Shown here: piece by piece, positions 55,033-58,669 of the stretch
Numbering within the stretch: the stretch's first letter is position 1
Layout of the letters: each line of letters begins with the position of its first letter
NCBI GenBank assembly: GCA_902765585.1
Contig: CACXAG010000001.1
Span: 1 to 58,669, forward strand
DNA: 58,669 nucleotides
From: an uncultured Prevotellaceae bacterium
Lineage (GTDB): Bacteria > Bacteroidota > Bacteroidia > Bacteroidales > Bacteroidaceae
Direction: 5' to 3'
The notes under the pieces: generated by a model
The model's input: the letters and a program-made list of their open reading frames with translations, nothing else
What the model was told of the DNA's origin: nothing
The model's database searches: none
Made by a program: the position numbers and the translations under genes

Positions 55033-57000
55033 ATGAAACTATATCGTAAAATTGCAACTACCGTCTGTGCAGCAGCCCTGGGCATGCTGGCACTGACGAG
55101 CTGTGAGGGCGGTGACCTGTACGGGCTCAATGCTCCGGACTGGCTGTCGGCCAAGGCTGACTCCATCGCTGCTGCCAAGGCAGCCAACCAGGGTGGTGAC
55201 GAAGAGATAGAGGGCCTGCACGAGGACGTCTATACCGTCGGAGCCACGGACTATTCTACGGGCTGGTGGGCCGTGTTCTCGAAGTACTACCAGATTCCCG
55301 AGGGTGCCAAGTGGGTGGCTCAGTTCAACCTGAACATCAACCCCGCCGTTACGAATACCTATAAGAACTTCGTGCTCATCATCACCAACGACGAGGATCG
55401 TGGTGCTGCCGACTACAAGGAGTATGGTGCCATCCGCTACGACTACCAGCCCAGCGGCAACTCCGAGTGGGGCGACTACATCGACCGCAGTCTGGCCACG
55501 AGTACGCTGGAGTTCCAGACGGACACGGACGCTGGCGTCGACAAGCTGGGCGGCAAGGTGACGCTGACCGTCGACCGCAGCGAGGGTGGCCTGCTGGTGA
55601 CCATGAACAACGGTACGGTGGTGAAGACCTATACGCAGAAGTCGCCCCTTGTGAACCTGAATGCCGACCCCTCGAACAAGGAAATCCGCTGTTTCCTGGT
55701 GCCTGAGGGTTCGTACATCAACTTCCTGGGCAGCACCATCGAGCCCATCGGCGGCTTCACGTCGGCTGAGGACAAGGAGCCTGTGGCTCTGGAACTGTCT
55801 GGCGTTCCTACCGAGGTACTGGTGGGCACGACCTTAGAGGAGGCCATGGCCAACGTCACGGGTAAGGTGACCTTCGCCAACCTGCCCGCTCCTAAGGAGG
55901 TGACGGCCGAAGACCTCATCTTCGAGTCGGTTCCGAGCATGGACGAGATAGGACAGAAGATACTCGTCGTCATGTACAACAAGACCTTCAAGGGCTCCCT
56001 TGCCACCAAGCCTGTCATTGCCGTCAAGACCTTCAACGTGGTGAACGAGCTCTCTGCATTCACCGAGACCGTTGTCGTGCCCTCGCCTGCGGTGCTGGGC
56101 GCTGAGGACAACTCGTCTGGCTGGTGGAGCGAGCATACCCAGAACATCAAGGTGGCACCGAAGGAGACTAAGGTGGTCAACTTCACCAACTACACCTCGG
56201 GAGCCAACAACTGGAACAACTTCGTCATCGTGCTCAACAAGGCCAACCTGGCTGAGTATGCCGTGGTGCGTGCCGACAACTACGGCTGGGGCGACGGCTA
56301 CGCTGCCTGCAAACCCGCTATGGAGGATGGCCGCGAGTGGGCTACCTGGCTGGCTGCCATGAACGGTGCCAGGGTGACGGCCTACATCACCAACAACGGT
56401 GACGGCACGGCTGACGTCAAGGCTATCATGTACGGCACGGACGGCAACGTCTATACCCAGGAGTATATCGGCATCAACACCGTCGATCCTGACGACTTCT
56501 ACTTCCGCTTCACCCTCGACGGCTGCCACATGGCATTCGACAAGGAGCTGGGTGCGCCCGACTGCTCGACGGGCTGGTGGCAGGTCTTCACGCAGAACGT
56601 GAAGGTGGATGCTCACCAGGTGTGCACCGTCAACTTCACCAACTACGGAAGCGGCGCCAACAACTGGAACAACTTCGTGCTCATCATGAACAAGGAGAAT
56701 GTGGCTACGGAGTATGCCGTGGTGCGTGCCGACAACTACGGCTGGGGCGACGGCTACGCTGCCTGCAAGCCGGTGATGGAAGAAGGCCGCAACTGGGACG
56801 TGTGGCGTGCTGCCATGATTGGTGCCAAGGTGACGCTGACCATCAACAACAAGGGCGACGGCACCGTTGACGTGACGGCAGCTATGCAGGGCAACGACGG
56901 TAACGTCTATACCCAGCAGTACCTGGGCATCAACACCATCGACCCCGACGACTTCTACTTCCGCTTCACCGTGGACAGCAGCTACTTAGTATTTGAGTAA
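55033..57000 (+). CDS. SusE-like surface lipoprotein with three related binding modules
   Basis: From ATG 55033 the 655-residue lipoprotein (LTSC, Cys24) carries three related modules. Each begins STGWW or SSGWW and contains F-x-x-NY-or-N-x-N and NFV-x-I. Modules 2 (about 355-500) and 3 (about 505-655) are highly alike: NNWNNFV, EYAVVRADNYGWGDGYAACKP, GNVYTQ and DPDDFYFRFT. Module 1 (about 70-240) is diverged, and a linker region (about 250-345) separates it. Clustered Trp/Tyr suggest carbohydrate binding. Its position after susD is that of SusE/SusF-type surface glycan-binding proteins. The module family was not identified. Confidence 0.8.
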   Translation: MKLYRKIATTVCAAALGMLALTSCEGGDLYGLNAPDWLSAKADSIAAAKAANQGGDEEIEGLHEDVYTVGATDYSTGWWAVFSKYYQIPEGAKWVAQFNLNINPAVTNTYKNFVLIITNDEDRGAADYKEYGAIRYDYQPSGNSEWGDYIDRSLATSTLEFQTDTDAGVDKLGGKVTLTVDRSEGGLLVTMNNGTVVKTYTQKSPLVNLNADPSNKEIRCFLVPEGSYINFLGSTIEPIGGFTSAEDKEPVALELSGVPTEVLVGTTLEEAMANVTGKVTFANLPAPKEVTAEDLIFESVPSMDEIGQKILVVMYNKTFKGSLATKPVIAVKTFNVVNELSAFTETVVVPSPAVLGAEDNSSGWWSEHTQNIKVAPKETKVVNFTNYTSGANNWNNFVIVLNKANLAEYAVVRADNYGWGDGYAACKPAMEDGREWATWLAAMNGARVTAYITNNGDGTADVKAIMYGTDGNVYTQEYIGINTVDPDDFYFRFTLDGCHMAFDKELGAPDCSTGWWQVFTQNVKVDAHQVCTVNFTNYGSGANNWNNFVLIMNKENVATEYAVVRADNYGWGDGYAACKPVMEEGRNWDVWRAAMIGAKVTLTINNKGDGTVDVTAAMQGNDGNVYTQQYLGINTIDPDDFYFRFTVDSSYLVFE

Positions 57001-57044
57001 CGTTGAACGTTGAACATTGAACATTGAAATTGTCAAATAGTCAA
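57001..57044 (+). repeat. Compound microrepeat overlapping the GH43 start codon
   Basis: CGTTGAACGTTGAACATTG units are followed by AATTGTCAAATAG-TCAAATG (57028-57047), whose last three bases are the GH43 ATG. Confidence 0.8.
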
Positions 57045-58669
57045 ATGAACGTTAAGTATTTTCTTTGCATCATCTCCGCAGGTCTGCTTCTGGCAGCCTG
57101 TGGGGGCGATGATGCCGACGATGGCGGCGGCAGCGTCTCTACTGCCGTGACGGTGACCACCCCCGTGGTGACGGTCACCTCGTCAAGTTCCGCCCAGGTG
57201 CATGCCGTGACAGCCGGTTCTGGCATCGTCAGCCGTGGCGTGTGCTACGGCACCTCAGCCAATCCTGACATCAACGGCAGCAAGGTGACGTCCTCGTCGG
57301 CTACCATCGACGTGACGCTTTCCAGTCTCACGGCCAGCACCACCTACCACGTCCGTGCCTACGCCCAGACCAGCAAGGAGGTGAAGTACTCGGCTGATGT
57401 GACGTTCACCACCACCAGCGACGGGACGAAGCCCGACGAGGGACAGGAAGAACAGGATGAGCAGCAGACGGAATGGCCCTCGGCCCTGAAGCGCGTCGCC
57501 GTCCACGACCCCAGCGTCGTCTGGGACCCCTCCACCAGCAACTACTACATCTTCGGTTCGCATCGTGCTGCCGCACGCTCCACCAACCTCATGACGTGGG
57601 TGTCGTTCACGGCACCGTGGGCAACGGCCAACAACACCAATGCCGCCAACAATGTAGCCTTCACCACCCCGCAGGTGACGAAGGTGAAGAAGGGCGGCCA
57701 GGAGGTTGACTTTGCGTTCAACGCCCTGGCGTGGTCGAAGCGCGGCAATGCCTCCTATTCGGTCGACGGCAACATGTGGGCACCCGATGTCATCTACAAT
57801 AAGCAGATGCAGAAGTGGTGCATGTACCTCAGCATCAATGGCGACAATTGGTACTCCAGCATCATCATGCTCACGGCCGACAAGATTACGGGTCCCTATC
57901 GCTATCAGGCTCCTGTGGTCATCAGCGGCTTCCATACCGGCAATGCCTACAAGGATACTGACTTAGAGATTGTTTTGGGTGCTCAGAGTTCGCTGCCCAC
58001 CCGCTATGCCGTGGGCAACAAGTGGGGCAACCGCTATCCCAACTGCATCGACCCCTGCGTGTTCTACGACGAGACGGGCCGACTGTGGATGTCGTACGGC
58101 TCATGGAGTGGCGGCATCTGGATGCTCGAACTCGACGAGGCTACGGGCCTGCGCGACTATGACGTCACCTATACCCTGACGGGCAGTGGCGACGGCGTCA
58201 CCGTCGACCCCTACTACGGCAAGAAGATAGCCGGAGGCTACTACGTGTCGGGTGAGGCCAGCTACATCGAGTACATCGGCGGCTACTACTTCCTCTTCAT
58301 GAGCTACGGCGGTCTGGCTGCCGGCGGCAATGCCTCTGACTACAACAATGGCGGCTACCAGATGCGCGTGTTCCGTTCGCAGCAGCCCGACGGGCCCTAT
58401 GTCGATGCCAAGAACTCTTCAGCCGTCTTCAACAGCTATCTGCTCAACTTCGGTGCCAAGGAGAGCGACGGCAACCGCGGCGTCAACATCTTTGGCGCTT
58501 ACGGCGAGTGGGGCAATCAGGCCGTTGGCAACAACAGCGAGCGCTCGCAGGGCCACAACAGCATCATCGCTGCCGAGGACGGGCGTACGTATCTGGTCTA
58601 TCATACCCGTTTCCAGAACCGTGGCGAGGAGCACGAGGTGCGCGTCCACCAGGTGTTCCAGAACGAGGA
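57045..58669 (+). CDS. GH43 arabinanase-like lipoprotein (3' end beyond window)
   Basis: The frame is open from ATG 57045 to the edge (541 codons, no stop). A lipoprotein signal (LLLAAC, Cys19) is followed by an FN3-like module (about 35-130: GIVSRGVCYGTSANPDING) and a GH43 five-bladed propeller. RVAVHDPSVVWD holds the base Asp155, NMWAPDVIYN and CIDPCVFYDETG the pKa-modulating Asp, and YVSGEASYIEYIG the acid Glu404; GHNSIIAAEDGRTYLVYHTR carries the metal His. It resembles endo-arabinanases of GH43. It probably cuts arabinan side chains of pectin at the cell surface; exact specificity is inferred. Confidence 0.85.
   Translation, partial: MNVKYFLCIISAGLLLAACGGDDADDGGGSVSTAVTVTTPVVTVTSSSSAQVHAVTAGSGIVSRGVCYGTSANPDINGSKVTSSSATIDVTLSSLTASTTYHVRAYAQTSKEVKYSADVTFTTTSDGTKPDEGQEEQDEQQTEWPSALKRVAVHDPSVVWDPSTSNYYIFGSHRAAARSTNLMTWVSFTAPWATANNTNAANNVAFTTPQVTKVKKGGQEVDFAFNALAWSKRGNASYSVDGNMWAPDVIYNKQMQKWCMYLSINGDNWYSSIIMLTADKITGPYRYQAPVVISGFHTGNAYKDTDLEIVLGAQSSLPTRYAVGNKWGNRYPNCIDPCVFYDETGRLWMSYGSWSGGIWMLELDEATGLRDYDVTYTLTGSGDGVTVDPYYGKKIAGGYYVSGEASYIEYIGGYYFLFMSYGGLAAGGNASDYNNGGYQMRVFRSQQPDGPYVDAKNSSAVFNSYLLNFGAKESDGNRGVNIFGAYGEWGNQAVGNNSERSQGHNSIIAAEDGRTYLVYHTRFQNRGEEHEVRVHQVFQNE

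Overview
The window looks like chromosomal DNA from a member of the Bacteroidales, most likely Prevotella in the broad sense. Evidence: promoters carry the Bacteroidetes TTTG / about 20 bp / TANNTTTG pattern, start codons lack Shine-Dalgarno sequences, secreted proteins end in the short Prevotella-type tail (YTMDGR... GTTKKVIVKK), and SusC/SusD proteins, Reg_prop regulators, DUF4827, DUF4251, DUF5020, DUF5683 and two adjacent deoxynucleoside kinases are present. No phage, integrase, transposase or CRISPR array was found.

Layout. 1-2400: end of a LuxR-type HTH protein, a secreted leucine-rich repeat protein and a frameshifted outer-membrane barrel gene. 2599-8980: xth (minus), a nucleotidyltransferase, a DHH phosphoesterase, a lipoprotein, glmM and two deoxynucleoside kinases ending in a terminator that overlaps the last stop codon. 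9006-16461: metG (minus), then rsfS-ftsH-cdsA with a GH5 glucanase and a DUF4886 protein at the 3' end. 16520-19192 (minus): DUF5020 protein, lpxB, surE. 19303-26520: parA-parB-DUF5683-lytic transglycosylase-rel with a pectin methylesterase at the 3' end. 26530-28708: palindrome array, MerR-type gene, a secreted protein and a decayed ATPase. 28774-39180: pectin operon (pectate lyase/methylesterase fusion, two more PL1 lyases, a CotH-kinase/lamin-tail protein). 39195-40601: mnmA diverging from tRNA-Gln(CTG), then a 4 x 22 bp tandem repeat. 40825-46710: DUF4251 protein, GH13 amylase, STAS protein, glycogen debranching-type GH13, anti-sigma-type ATPase and SGNH esterase. 46688-58669: a transmembrane propeller regulator with a C-terminal AraC domain but no kinase or receiver, then susC, susD, a SusE-like triple-module lipoprotein and a truncated GH43 arabinanase-like gene.

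How the parts fit. The right half is a plant cell-wall (pectin/arabinan) region. Methylesterases de-esterify homogalacturonan, PL1 lyases cut it, SusC/SusD and the SusE-like protein bind and import oligosaccharides, and the GH43 enzyme probably trims arabinan side chains. The regulator is placed to sense the glycan in the periplasm and act on the susC promoter, where two direct copies and one inverted copy of a TTTTGTCCACC-type sequence lie just upstream of the -7 box.

The observations I rate most interesting are these: (1) a set of short AT-rich microrepeats between genes that also occur in frame inside coding sequences (mnmA, the regulator's propeller) and, in reverse complement, form the signal-peptide cores of three proteins; (2) the kinase-less AraC-fused sensor with its candidate operator; (3) a STAS/anti-sigma ATPase pair embedded in an alpha-glucan operon; (4) CAZyme genes appended to two housekeeping operons; (5) a CotH kinase-like protein in a pectin operon.
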